NCBI RefSeq assembly: GCF_011395035.1
Contig: NZ_CP024768.1
Coordinates: forward strand, 4,188,267 to 4,252,266
Length of the DNA: 64,000 nucleotides
Reading direction: 5' to 3'
Origin: Pantoea cypripedii
GTDB lineage: Bacteria; Pseudomonadota; Gammaproteobacteria; Enterobacterales; Enterobacteriaceae
Each line of letters opens with the position of its first letter. Position 1 is the first letter of the stretch. The position numbers and the translations under genes were made by a program. This document shows, one piece after another, positions 9,472 through 18,075 of this stretch. Below the pieces are notes generated by a model. It was not told where the DNA came from, ran no database searches, and worked only from the letters and a program-made list of their open reading frames with translations.

Positions 9472-10597
9472 GTTACGCCTGGCGATTGTCCGTCAGAAGT
9501 ATCGTCCGGATGGCGGTGCCGAGCGTTTTATCTCACGCGCGCTGGAAGCCCTCGACAGCGAACAACTCGATCTGAATATCATCACCCGCAGCTGGCAAGG
9601 CACGCCCAATCCAGCATGGCATCTGCATATTTGTAATCCGGCAAAGTTCGGGCGGGTTTCACGGGAGCGGGGCTTTGCTCAGGCGGCACGCGCCTGCTGG
9701 GAGCGGGAGAAGTTTGATATTGTGCAAAGCCATGAGCGCATTGCCGGATGCGATATCTTTCGCGCCGGGGATGGTGTGCATCGCGTCTGGCTGGAACAGC
9801 GGGCGCGCATCGTCTCAGGCTGGCAGCGGCTGAGTGCCACGTTAAGCCCCTATCATCGTTATGTGTTGCAGGCGGAAAGCGAGATGTTCAATGCACCGTC
9901 GCTGAAGGCGGTGATTTGCAACTCGGAGATGGTGAAGCAAGATATTTTGCGTTGTTTTGCGCTGGATGCCAGCAAGATTCATGTTATTCACAACGCCATT
10001 GATAGCCAACGCTTTCAGCCCGCGGCCGAAGCGCAACGTCACGCATCACGCCAGCAACTGAGTTTGCCGCAGGATGCCACCGTGATGATTTACGTCGGCT
10101 CCGGCTTTGAGCGCAAAGGGTTAAAGGCAGCCATTGAAGCTGTGGCACGCAGCGACCGCTATCTGATTGTGGTCGGCCAGGATAAACAGCTAACGCGTTA
10201 TCAACAGCTGGCGAATCAGTTGAACTGTCTCGATCGGCTACGCTTTGTTGGCGTGCAGCAGGATGTGCAACCCTTCTACCATGCTGCTGATGCCCTGCTG
10301 CTGCCAACGCTCTATGATCCTTTTCCGAATGTGGTGCTGGAAGCAATGGCCTGTGGCCTGGCAGTCATTACCAGCACTGGCTGTGGCGGTGCCGAATTTA
10401 TTCAGACTGGTCAGGAGGGCTTCGTCTGTGATGCGTTGGATATCAAGGCATTAAATGAGGCGGTACTGGCAACACCTTCCCTTTCGCAGAATTCCGCGCT
10501 GGGTGAGGCCGCACGCCGCAGAATTGAACCTTATGGTCCAAAGCGTCTGGCACAGGCCTTGACCTCGCTTTATCAGCAAGTGTTACAGCCGGTTTGA
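9464..10597 (+). CDS. GT4 core glycosyltransferase (WaaG/WabG-like)
   Basis: Retaining GT-B glycosyltransferase, 377 residues from the ATG giving MTKLRLAIVRQKY. A longer open frame exists upstream but lies wholly inside waaQ. The N-terminal RPDGGAERFISRALEAL and the C-terminal donor motif PTLYDPFPNVVLEAMACG (about 284-301) match the WaaG family. In E. coli WaaG adds the first glucose; in Klebsiella and Serratia the related WabG adds galacturonic acid to heptose II. A downstream waaE makes the WabG-type role plausible, but sequence alone does not decide it. Confidence 0.8.
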   Translation: MTKLRLAIVRQKYRPDGGAERFISRALEALDSEQLDLNIITRSWQGTPNPAWHLHICNPAKFGRVSRERGFAQAARACWEREKFDIVQSHERIAGCDIFRAGDGVHRVWLEQRARIVSGWQRLSATLSPYHRYVLQAESEMFNAPSLKAVICNSEMVKQDILRCFALDASKIHVIHNAIDSQRFQPAAEAQRHASRQQLSLPQDATVMIYVGSGFERKGLKAAIEAVARSDRYLIVVGQDKQLTRYQQLANQLNCLDRLRFVGVQQDVQPFYHAADALLLPTLYDPFPNVVLEAMACGLAVITSTGCGGAEFIQTGQEGFVCDALDIKALNEAVLATPSLSQNSALGEAARRRIEPYGPKRLAQALTSLYQQVLQPV

Positions 10598-10689
10598 TGA
10601 AGTGGTATGAGCAGGTGCCCGGTTTCTGATAACATGCCGCCATCTTGATTTCTTATGCTTTTTGACGCGAACCTGTCGTAACGATAACT

Positions 10690-11964
10690 ATGACGACTCT
10701 ATACACAGCCCTGCTCTATCTGATCCAGCCTTTTATCTGGCTGCGCCTGTGGCTGCGCGGTCGAAAAGCCCCGGCCTATCGTAAGCGCTGGGCGGAACGC
10801 TACGGCTATTGCAGTGGCAAGGTGGAACCGAACGGTATTGTGCTCCACTCCGTCTCGGTGGGAGAAACCCTCGCCGCCGTCCCCCTGGTGCGTGCACTGC
10901 GTCATCGCTATCCGACCCTGCCGATCACCGTCACCACCATGACACCGACCGGTTCCGAACGTGCACAATCGGCGTTTGGCAAAGACGTGCATCACGTCTA
11001 CCTGCCTTACGATCTGCCGGGTGCCATCAATCGCTTCCTTGATACGGTCAACCCACGGCTGGTGATCATCATGGAAACCGAGCTGTGGCCGAACATTATC
11101 CGTATTCTGCATCAGCGCCAGATTCCGCTGGTGATTGCCAACGCACGCCTGTCTGAGCGTTCCGCCAAAGGCTACAAGAAGCTGGGCGGCTTCATGCGCG
11201 ATTTGCTGCAAAGTATCACGCTGATCGCGGCGCAGAACGAAGAGGATGGCGACCGTTTTCTCAGCCTTGGGCTGAAGCGCTCACATCTCGCGGTCACCGG
11301 CAGCCTGAAGTTTGATATTTCCGTCACGCCAGAACTGGCCGCCAAAGCTGTCACGCTGCGCCGCCAGTGGGCACCGCGTCGCCCGGTGTGGATTGCTACC
11401 AGCACCCACGATGGCGAAGAAACGATTGTGCTTGATGCACATCGTCGTCTGCTGGCGCAGTTCCCCGATTTGCTGCTGATTCTGGTGCCGCGCCATCCGG
11501 AGCGTTTTAAAGATGCCTGTGAATTGACGCAAAAACGTGGTTTCAGCTTTACGTTGCGCAGCAGCGGCGAAATCCCTTCCAGCTCCACCCAGGTGGTGAT
11601 TGGCGATACCATGGGCGAACTGATGATGTTGTACGGCATTGCCGATCTGGCCTTTGTCGGCGGCAGCCTGGTCGAACGTGGCGGGCATAACCCACTCGAA
11701 CCGGCTGCTCACGCTATTCCAGTCCTGATGGGGCCACACATCTGGAACTTCAAAGATATCTGCGCCAGGCTGCAACAGGCCGAGGGGCTGATTACGGTTA
11801 CCGATGTCGTATCACTGGAGAAAGAAGTCGCCAACCTGCTACAGGATGATGACTACCGCCGTTACTATGGCCGCCACGCGGTCGAAGTGCTGCATCAAAA
11901 CCAGGGCGCATTACAGCGTCTGCTACAGTTACTCGAACCCCATTTACCGCCGCGAGCCCACTAA
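10690..11964 (+). CDS. waaA: Kdo transferase (WaaA)
   Basis: Bifunctional 3-deoxy-D-manno-octulosonic acid transferase that adds two Kdo residues to lipid IVA at the inner membrane; essential in most enterobacteria. 424 residues, GT30 family. The N-terminal ~20 residues form a membrane anchor, followed by HSVSVGET (catalytic Glu region, about 53-60), METELWPN near 126-133, and the C-terminal GGSLVERGGHNPLEPA segment. The stop codon overlaps the waaE start by one base (TAATG), so the two are coupled. Confidence 0.96.
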   Translation: MTTLYTALLYLIQPFIWLRLWLRGRKAPAYRKRWAERYGYCSGKVEPNGIVLHSVSVGETLAAVPLVRALRHRYPTLPITVTTMTPTGSERAQSAFGKDVHHVYLPYDLPGAINRFLDTVNPRLVIIMETELWPNIIRILHQRQIPLVIANARLSERSAKGYKKLGGFMRDLLQSITLIAAQNEEDGDRFLSLGLKRSHLAVTGSLKFDISVTPELAAKAVTLRRQWAPRRPVWIATSTHDGEETIVLDAHRRLLAQFPDLLLILVPRHPERFKDACELTQKRGFSFTLRSSGEIPSSSTQVVIGDTMGELMMLYGIADLAFVGGSLVERGGHNPLEPAAHAIPVLMGPHIWNFKDICARLQQAEGLITVTDVVSLEKEVANLLQDDDYRRYYGRHAVEVLHQNQGALQRLLQLLEPHLPPRAH

Positions 11965-12740
11965 TGTCGCAACGCCAACGCCTCTCCGTGGTGATGATCG
12001 CTAAAAATGAAGCTGCATTGCTGCCGGAGGCGCTGGCCTCTGTCAGCTGGGCGGATGAGATCATCGTGCTGGATTCCGATAGCCATGACGCTACCGTTGA
12101 GGTCGCCCGTAAGTCAGGTGCACAGGTTTATCAGGCCGAAGCCTGGGCCGGGTTTGGCAAACAACGCCAGCGCGCACAGGCAAAGGCCAGTGGCGATATG
12201 ATTCTGATGATCGATGCCGATGAGCGTGTCACCGCGCCGCTGCGCAGTGCCATCGAGCAGGTTCTGCAACAACCACCTGCCAATACCGTTTATAGCATCA
12301 ACCGCAGCAACCTGTTTCTTGGCCGTTTTATGCGCCATAGCGGCTGGTATCCGGATCGCGTGATGCGTCTCTATCCACGCCATCTGAACTATAACGACAA
12401 TCTGGTACATGAGTCGCTGGAAACCCAGGGCGCACCCGTGGTCGTCCTGCCGGGTGATTTACAGCATCTCACCTGCCGTGATTTGGTGGCGTTCCAGCGC
12501 AAGCAGTTGAGTTATGCCGAAGCCTGGGCGCAGGAGCGCTTTCAGCGCGGTAAACGGTGCGGGCTGTTTTCCATTTTCAGCCATACGCTGGGAGCCTTCC
12601 TGAAAACCCTGCTGCTGCGTGCTGGTTTTCTTGATGGCAAACAGGGCTGGATTCTGGCGGTGGTCAACGCACAGTACACCTTCAACAAATATTCGGCGCT
12701 TTGGGCGCTGCATCACACCTCAACACAAGGCCGCGTATGA
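11964..12740 (+). CDS. waaE: LPS core beta-1,4-glucosyltransferase WaaE
   Basis: GT2 enzyme that in Klebsiella and Serratia adds a beta-1,4-glucose to heptose I of the inner core. 258 residues with SVVMIAKNEAALL at the N-terminus, the DSDSHDAT substrate segment and the DXD-type motif MIDADERV near residues 77-84. It sits between waaA and coaD, the arrangement described for waaA-waaE-coaD in Serratia and Klebsiella. It overlaps waaA by one base and coaD by four. The position together with the family makes the call strong. Confidence 0.9.
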   Translation: MSQRQRLSVVMIAKNEAALLPEALASVSWADEIIVLDSDSHDATVEVARKSGAQVYQAEAWAGFGKQRQRAQAKASGDMILMIDADERVTAPLRSAIEQVLQQPPANTVYSINRSNLFLGRFMRHSGWYPDRVMRLYPRHLNYNDNLVHESLETQGAPVVVLPGDLQHLTCRDLVAFQRKQLSYAEAWAQERFQRGKRCGLFSIFSHTLGAFLKTLLLRAGFLDGKQGWILAVVNAQYTFNKYSALWALHHTSTQGRV

Positions 12741-13222
12741 GCACCAAAGCGATTTACCCCGGCACTTTCGATCCCATTACCCTCGGCCATCTCGATATCG
12801 TCACGCGTGCAGCGCAGATGTTTGACCACATCGTGGTCGCGATAGCCGCCAGCCCGAGTAAAAAACCGTTGTTCAGCCTTGATGAGCGCGTTGATATGGC
12901 GCGTCAGGTAACGACGCATCTGAGTAATGTTGAGGTGGTGGGTTTCAGCGACCTGATGGCTAATTTTGCCAAAGCGCAGCAAGCCAATGTGCTGGTACGT
13001 GGCCTGCGTGCGGTTTCTGATTTCGAATATGAGCTACAGCTGGCGCACATGAATCGCCATCTGCTCCCCACCCTCGAAAGCGTGTTTTTGATGCCGTCTG
13101 AAGGGTTCTCGTTTGTCTCTTCTTCGCTGGTCAAAGAAGTGGCGCGTCATCAGGGGGATGTGCAGGCATTTCTGCCTGCCGTGGTCCATCAGGCGCTGCT
13201 CAGCAAGCTGGCGCAGCCTTAA
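12737..13222 (+). CDS. coaD: Phosphopantetheine adenylyltransferase
   Basis: Penultimate step of CoA synthesis: converts 4'-phosphopantetheine and ATP to dephospho-CoA. 161 residues from the ATG in the ATGA overlap with the waaE stop. The nucleotidyltransferase motif PGTFDPITLGH places the catalytic His at residue 18, and the C-terminal SSSLVKEVA is the second ATP-binding signature. Its stop codon shares TTAA with the convergent mutM stop. The association with Kdo and core genes explains the old name kdtB. Confidence 0.97.
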   Translation: MSTKAIYPGTFDPITLGHLDIVTRAAQMFDHIVVAIAASPSKKPLFSLDERVDMARQVTTHLSNVEVVGFSDLMANFAKAQQANVLVRGLRAVSDFEYELQLAHMNRHLLPTLESVFLMPSEGFSFVSSSLVKEVARHQGDVQAFLPAVVHQALLSKLAQP

Positions 13223-14028
13223 TGCTGGCAGCGCGGACACCAGAAGGTGCTGCGTTGCCCATGCTTCCCACTGACGATTGGCGTGCCGCAGACGCGGCAT
13301 GGCTCGCCAGCCCGACCATACACCTGTAATTCCTGCGCAAAATAGCCCGGCTTACCGTCGGTTTGCAGGAAATCACGCAGTGTAGTGCCCCCCTGCTCAA
13401 TCGAACGCAGCAGCACAGCCTTAATGGTATTTGCCAGCAACATGGCTTCTTCTTTACTCAGACTCATGGCCGGACGATCGGGAATGATCCCGGCAGTAAA
13501 CAAAGATTCGCTGGCGTAAATATTACCGACGCCCACCACCACTTTATTATCCATCAACCACTGCTTAATCACCGTGCGTTTGCCCCGTGATTTTTCAAAC
13601 AGATAGTCGCCATCAAAATCATCACTCAACGGTTCAGGACCAAGATGCGCCAGTACGCTGCTGCCCGCTAAATCGTTACTCCACAGCCAGGCACCAAAAC
13701 GGCGTGGATCGGTGTAGCGCAGCACCTTGCCGTTGCTCATCACCAAATCTACGTGGTCATGTTTCGCTGCGGGCATTTCACCAGGCAACATACGCAGGCT
13801 GCCGGACATGCCGAGGTGAATGATGATCCAGCCAGTGGGCAACTCCAGCAGCAGATATTTCGCGCGACGTTGCACGCTCAGCACCGGCTGGTCGCTCAGC
13901 GCGTGGATTTCACTGGAAACCGGCCAGCGCAGGCGGGGATTGCGTACTATGGCATGCAGAATGGTTTCGCCCACCATATGGGGCTCGATACCGCGTCGGC
14001 TGGTTTCTACCTCAGGTAATTCAGGCAT
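13219..14028 (-). CDS. mutM: Formamidopyrimidine-DNA glycosylase
   Basis: Bifunctional base-excision repair enzyme removing 8-oxoguanine and formamidopyrimidines, with AP lyase activity. 269 residues begin MPELPEVET, so Pro2 (Schiff base nucleophile) and Glu3 are present; Lys57 falls in RAKYLLLEL. The C-terminal zinc finger uses CRVC...CPRC near residues 244-267. It is downstream of rpmB-rpmG on the same strand, beyond a terminator, and is convergent with coaD. Confidence 0.97.
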   Translation of the reverse strand: MPELPEVETSRRGIEPHMVGETILHAIVRNPRLRWPVSSEIHALSDQPVLSVQRRAKYLLLELPTGWIIIHLGMSGSLRMLPGEMPAAKHDHVDLVMSNGKVLRYTDPRRFGAWLWSNDLAGSSVLAHLGPEPLSDDFDGDYLFEKSRGKRTVIKQWLMDNKVVVGVGNIYASESLFTAGIIPDRPAMSLSKEEAMLLANTIKAVLLRSIEQGGTTLRDFLQTDGKPGYFAQELQVYGRAGEPCRVCGTPIVSGKHGQRSTFWCPRCQH

Positions 14029-14058
14029 CTCATCTCCTCAACGAACCGCAGAAACAAA

Positions 14059-14082
14059 AAACCCGGCCGAAGCCGGGTTTTT
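14059..14082 (-). terminator. Intrinsic terminator after rpmG
   Basis: A GC-rich hairpin (stem AACCCGGC / GCCGGGTT) lies between rpmG and mutM. The run of A before it on the plus strand becomes a U-run for leftward transcripts, so it should end the rpmB-rpmG message. Confidence 0.85.
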
Positions 14083-14097
14083 CGCAGAACACTAAAA

Positions 14098-14268
<171 letters not shown>

Positions 14269-14276
14269 TCAGTTCC

Positions 14277-14513
14277 TTAGTACTTCTCACCACGGGCGCG
14301 GATTTCGGCCAGAACCGTATCGATGCCCTTCTTATCAATAACACGCATACCTTTAGCAGATACACGCAGAGTAACGAAGCGCTTCTCGCTCTCAACCCAG
14401 AAACGGTGTGAGTGCAGGTTCGGCAGGAAACGGCGTTTCGTCGCGTTCAATGCGTGGGAACGGTTGTTACCGGTCACCGGACGCTTTCCAGTTACCTGGC
14501 AGACTCGTGACAT
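14277..14513 (-). CDS. rpmB: 50S ribosomal protein L28
   Basis: 78-residue basic large-subunit protein starting MSRVCQVTGKRPVTGNNRSH and ending RARGEKY, full length for L28. First gene of rpmB-rpmG. A promoter with near-consensus elements lies about 140 bases upstream, giving a long leader. The CXXC motifs of zinc-type L28 are missing (only one Cys near the N-terminus), the usual enterobacterial state. Confidence 0.97.
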   Translation of the reverse strand: MSRVCQVTGKRPVTGNNRSHALNATKRRFLPNLHSHRFWVESEKRFVTLRVSAKGMRVIDKKGIDTVLAEIRARGEKY

Positions 14514-14658
14514 GTCTATTCTCCAAAAATCAAATCAGCTCGAGCTTTAAAAACATAGGTTTTGGCCGCCTCGTCAGGCCTTAGCCCGCCCAGGCGAGTT
14601 CCATGTGAACCCGCTAAGCTGGCCCAAACGCCAAACCCGAGATTCTCAAAGGTGGCGT

Positions 14659-14687
14659 AGTATACGCCGGTCAGCGCTGGTGCTCAA
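14659..14687 (-). promoter_or_regulatory. Probable sigma-70 promoter for rpmB-rpmG
   Basis: On the minus strand, TTGAGC (14682-14687) and TATACT (14659-14664) are separated by exactly 17 bases, a near-consensus sigma-70 promoter pointing at rpmB. The predicted leader is about 140 nt. No other feature explains the 244-base gap between rpmB and radC. Confidence 0.7.
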
Positions 14688-14757
14688 GTCCCGAACAAAT
14701 AAAGATCCCTCTGGATCGGGTAAAAACACATCGTTTCCTCAAGTTTAGCGCGCAAAA

Positions 14758-15417
14758 TTACAGCCAGCCACGCTCAGCAAAAGAGATAAACTCGCCATGA
14801 CCGATCACCAGATGATCAAGTAAACGGATATTCAGCAACGAACAAGCCCTGGCGATTCGTTCCGTAATTTCACGGTCAGCCCGGCTGGGTTCGGCAGAAC
14901 CGGAGGGGTGATTATGCGCCAGAATCACCGCAGCCGCGTTGAGTTTCAACGCTTCACGGACAATTTCGCGCGGGTGGACCTCGACGCTGCTTATCGAGCC
15001 GGAAAACATTTTTTGTGCCTGTAATACCCGGTGCTGATTATCGAGAAAAAGAACCATGAAAACTTCTCGCTCCTGGTGTGCCAGCACGCTTTGCAGATAG
15101 TGGTGCGTAACCTGAGGGTTATCCATCACGTTCTCACGCGCTAGCTGGCTGGCAAAAAAACGTCTGCCAAGCTCCGCAATGGCTAGCAGCTGTGTCATTT
15201 TGGCGCTGCCAACACCTTTAATGCTGACTAACTCCTCCTGGCTGGCGCTCATAATCCGATACAGCGAGCCAAATTCATTCAGCATCTGTCGCGCCAGCAG
15301 CAGCACGCTGACGCCACATGAACCGGTGCGCAAAAAAATTGCCAGCAGCTCCTCATCATCCAATGCTTCAGCCCCCTGTAACGCCAGCTTCTCTCGTGGT
15401 GCCAGTTCCATTTTCAC
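14758..15417 (-). CDS. radC: RadC (JAMM-domain protein)
   Basis: 219-residue RadC family protein of unclear function; the historical repair role in E. coli was later attributed to another locus. An N-terminal helix-hairpin-helix type segment (SIKGVGSAKM, about 66-75) precedes a JAMM/MPN domain with the metal motif AHNHPSGSAEPSRAD near residues 167-181. Length and the SFAERGWL C-terminus match E. coli RadC. It lies between coaBC (divergent) and rpmB, its conserved position. Confidence 0.93.
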   Translation of the reverse strand: MKMELAPREKLALQGAEALDDEELLAIFLRTGSCGVSVLLLARQMLNEFGSLYRIMSASQEELVSIKGVGSAKMTQLLAIAELGRRFFASQLARENVMDNPQVTHHYLQSVLAHQEREVFMVLFLDNQHRVLQAQKMFSGSISSVEVHPREIVREALKLNAAAVILAHNHPSGSAEPSRADREITERIARACSLLNIRLLDHLVIGHGEFISFAERGWL

Positions 15418-15598
15418 CTCCTCTCCCCTGCTGAGCGACTATCCTGCGTGCCTGGCACAATGAAAGCCAGAGAGTTAAAGACGTTTTCAGAGCCGCCTCG
15501 CAAAGGCGCAGGCAGTGGAAAAGGGGACCCGGGGATTTTGTGGTAAAGTTGCTACATCTGTCGTGCCAGGACACGACAACCTGCTTTGAGCTGAGGCG

Positions 15599-16825
15599 AT
15601 GAAAATGACGGGATTAGCCGGAAAGAAAATTCTGCTGGGCGTAAGTGGCGGTATTGCCGCCTATAAAGCGCCGGAGCTGGTGCGACGCTTGCGCGATCGC
15701 GGTGCCGATGTACGCGTGATGATGACGGAAGCAGCCAAAGCCTTTATCACGCCACTCAGCCTGCAAGCCGTATCCGGCTATCCGGTGTTTGACGATCTGC
15801 TCGACCCGGCAGCCGAAGCCGCGATGGGCCATATCGAGCTGGCAAAATGGGCAGACCTGATTGTGCTGGCCCCTGCCACCGCCGATCTGATTGCCCGTGT
15901 TACCGCAGGCATGGCCAACGATCTGGTGACCACGACCTGTCTGGCGACGGCGGCTCCCATCGCTGTAGTGCCCGCCATGAACCAGCAAATGTATCGTGCC
16001 GCAGTGACTCAGGAAAATCTGCAACGTCTGCATGCACGGGGCGTACTGATTTGGGGCCCCGATAGCGGCAGCCAGGCCTGTGGCGATATTGGCCCTGGCC
16101 GCATGCTCGACCCGCTGGCAATTGTGGCACATGCGCTGGAATGGGCGTCGCCCGTCAACGATCTGCAACATCTCAACATTATGATCACCGCCGGTCCGAC
16201 TCGTGAAGCGCTGGATCCGGTACGCTACATCACCAATCACAGTTCGGGCAAAATGGGTTTTGCGATTGCTGCCGCAGCGGCAAAACGTGGCGCGAAAGTG
16301 ACGCTGGTCGCCGGACCGGTTACGCTGCCGACACCGGCATGGGTGCAGCGCGTTGATGTCACCACCGCTCAGGAGATGGAAGCGGCAGTGATGGCGCAAA
16401 TCAGCCAACAACATATTTTCATTGCCAGCGCAGCCGTGGCAGACTACCGGGCGGCAAATATTGCCGCGGAGAAAATCAAAAAACAGGGTGGCGATGATAA
16501 CGTCACGCTGCAACTGGTGAAGAACCCCGACATCGTGGCAGGTGTGGCAGCACTCAAAGCAGGGCGACCTTATGTCGTCGGGTTTGCCGCCGAAACCCGT
16601 AATGTGGAAGAATACGCGCGGCAAAAACGGGTACGAAAAAATCTCGACCTGATTTGTGCCAACGATGTGGCAAAAGCGGGCCAGGGGTTCAATAGCGACA
16701 CCAATGCTCTTCACCTTTTTTGGCAGGAAGGGGAAAAAGTCTTACCGCTCAGTGATAAGACGCTCCTTGGCCAACAATTATTAGACGAGATTGTCAGCCG
16801 TTATGATGAAAAAAATCGACGTTAA
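15599..16825 (+). CDS. coaBC: Bifunctional phosphopantothenoylcysteine decarboxylase/synthetase
   Basis: Two consecutive steps of CoA synthesis: ligation of phosphopantothenate with cysteine (C-terminal CoaB, from about residue 190) and FMN-dependent decarboxylation (N-terminal CoaC). Visible CoaC landmarks are VSGGIAAYKAPEL, the active-site MGHIELAKWADL histidine, PAMNQQMY and the flap cysteine in GSQACGDIGPGRM. CoaB shows TAGPTREALDPVRYI. 408 residues; a second ATG two codons in (MTGLAGKK) is an equally good start. The end overlaps dut by 20 bases. Confidence 0.97.
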   Translation: MKMTGLAGKKILLGVSGGIAAYKAPELVRRLRDRGADVRVMMTEAAKAFITPLSLQAVSGYPVFDDLLDPAAEAAMGHIELAKWADLIVLAPATADLIARVTAGMANDLVTTTCLATAAPIAVVPAMNQQMYRAAVTQENLQRLHARGVLIWGPDSGSQACGDIGPGRMLDPLAIVAHALEWASPVNDLQHLNIMITAGPTREALDPVRYITNHSSGKMGFAIAAAAAKRGAKVTLVAGPVTLPTPAWVQRVDVTTAQEMEAAVMAQISQQHIFIASAAVADYRAANIAAEKIKKQGGDDNVTLQLVKNPDIVAGVAALKAGRPYVVGFAAETRNVEEYARQKRVRKNLDLICANDVAKAGQGFNSDTNALHLFWQEGEKVLPLSDKTLLGQQLLDEIVSRYDEKNRR

Positions 16826-17261
16826 GATTCTTGATGCGCGTGTGGGAACCGAGTTTCCACTGCCAACTTATGCAACCTCGGGTTCAGCCGGACTGGATCT
16901 ACGCGCTTGTCTGGATGAAGCGCTGGAAATCACCCCAGGCAGCACGGTGCTGGTGCCTACCGGCCTGGCCATTCATATTGGCGATCCCAGCCTTGCAGCG
17001 GTGATTCTGCCGCGTTCCGGCCTTGGCCATAAACATGGCATCGTGCTGGGCAATCTGGTCGGTCTGATTGACTCAGATTACCAGGGACAGCTGATGGTTT
17101 CGGTATGGAACCGTGGTCAGGACAGTTTCACGCTCCAGCCGGGGGACCGTCTGGCCCAGCTGGTATTCGTGCCCGTGGTTCAGGCCGAATTCAACCTGGT
17201 GGAAGATTTTGACGCCAGCGTGCGTGGCGTGGGCGGCTTCGGTCACTCTGGCCGTCAGTAA
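16806..17261 (+). CDS. dut: Deoxyuridine 5'-triphosphate nucleotidohydrolase
   Basis: Hydrolyses dUTP to dUMP and pyrophosphate, keeping uracil out of DNA and feeding dTMP synthesis. 151 residues starting MKKIDVKILD (an ATG one codon upstream is also possible). The five trimeric dUTPase motifs are present: GLDLRA, LPRSGLG, GLIDSDYQG (catalytic Asp), RLAQLVF and the C-terminal GGFGHSG arm. It is translationally coupled to coaBC by overlap, as in E. coli. Confidence 0.97.
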   Translation: MKKIDVKILDARVGTEFPLPTYATSGSAGLDLRACLDEALEITPGSTVLVPTGLAIHIGDPSLAAVILPRSGLGHKHGIVLGNLVGLIDSDYQGQLMVSVWNRGQDSFTLQPGDRLAQLVFVPVVQAEFNLVEDFDASVRGVGGFGHSGRQ

Positions 17262-17378
17262 CACGCGCTTTTCGCTTACGCCTCTGCCCTTTTTTCTTTT
17301 CCGCTCTGTGTGCACTGGACACGGGGCAGAAGCGTGAGTGTTGCCTGTTTTTGGTGAATTTCAGGGGTCTTGAAGGTC

Positions 17379-17975
17379 ATGGCAGAAAAAAAGGTCGCGA
17401 AACGGAACCGACGCGAAGAAATTTTGCAGGCACTGGCGCAAATGCTGGAGTCGAGCGATGGCAGCCAGCGTATCACCACCGCGAAACTGGCGGCGAATGT
17501 AGGCGTTTCTGAAGCGGCGCTTTATCGTCACTTTCCCAGCAAAACGCGTATGTTTGACAGCCTGATCGAGTTTATTGAAGACAGCCTGATTACGCGCATC
17601 AATCTGATCCTGAAAGATGAAAAAGAAACAGAAGCACGCCTGCGTTTAATCGTGCAGCTGATTCTGGGATTTGGTGAGCGTAATCCGGGGCTGACGCGTA
17701 TTCTGACGGGCCACGCGCTGATGTTTGAACAGGATCGCTTGCAAGGGCGCATCAATCAGCTGTTTGAACGCATTGAAGTGCAGCTGCGTCAGGTGATGAA
17801 AGAGAAGAAGATGCGTGATGGCGAGGGCTTCCAGACGGATGAAACCCTGCTTGCCAGCCAGCTCCTGGCCTTTTGCGAAGGGTTGCTGTCGCGCTATGTT
17901 CGCTCTGAATTTCGCTATCGCCCCACCGCAGATTTTGATATTCGCTGGCCGTTGCTGGCGTCACAGCTGGTTTAA
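17379..17975 (+). CDS. slmA: Nucleoid occlusion factor SlmA
   Basis: TetR-family DNA-binding protein that blocks FtsZ ring assembly over the nucleoid. 198 residues from the ATG giving MAEKKVAKRNRREEIL; a TTG three codons earlier is weaker. The helix-turn-helix spans about residues 28-52 (TTAKLAANVGVSEAALYRHF), and the rest is the all-helical FtsZ-binding/dimer domain, nearly identical to E. coli. The gap to dut is 117 bases, so it may have its own promoter. A REP-like composite separates it from the convergent pyrE. Confidence 0.97.
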   Translation: MAEKKVAKRNRREEILQALAQMLESSDGSQRITTAKLAANVGVSEAALYRHFPSKTRMFDSLIEFIEDSLITRINLILKDEKETEARLRLIVQLILGFGERNPGLTRILTGHALMFEQDRLQGRINQLFERIEVQLRQVMKEKKMRDGEGFQTDETLLASQLLAFCEGLLSRYVRSEFRYRPTADFDIRWPLLASQLV

Positions 17976-17989
17976 TCAGGGCTTATATT

Positions 17990-18069
17990 GTAGCGGCGCG
18001 ATTAATCGCGCGTTTTTTTGGCGGCAGATGCCCAGGGACCAAAAGACGCGCGATAAATCGCGCCGCTAC
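17990..18069. repeat. REP-like composite of two inverted palindromic units
   Basis: Two copies of a GTAGCGGCGCGATT-type unit face each other between the convergent slmA and pyrE stops. The left unit contains the perfect palindrome GCGCGATTAATCGCGC (17996-18011) and the right unit GCGCGATAAATCGCGC (18048-18063) in opposite orientation, each flanked by TAGCG or its complement. This is the layout of a bacterial interspersed mosaic element. A third related unit occurs at 44007-44030. Confidence 0.8.
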
Positions 18070-18075
18070 TCATAA

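Noticed and set aside
15614..16714. 366-codon antisense frame across coaBC
   Set aside because: High-GC shadow of a conserved coding gene; sense frame is unambiguous. The same applies to long antisense frames across recG (37721-38884), tdh (4079-4924), spoT (35793-36605) and glnG (52276-53175).
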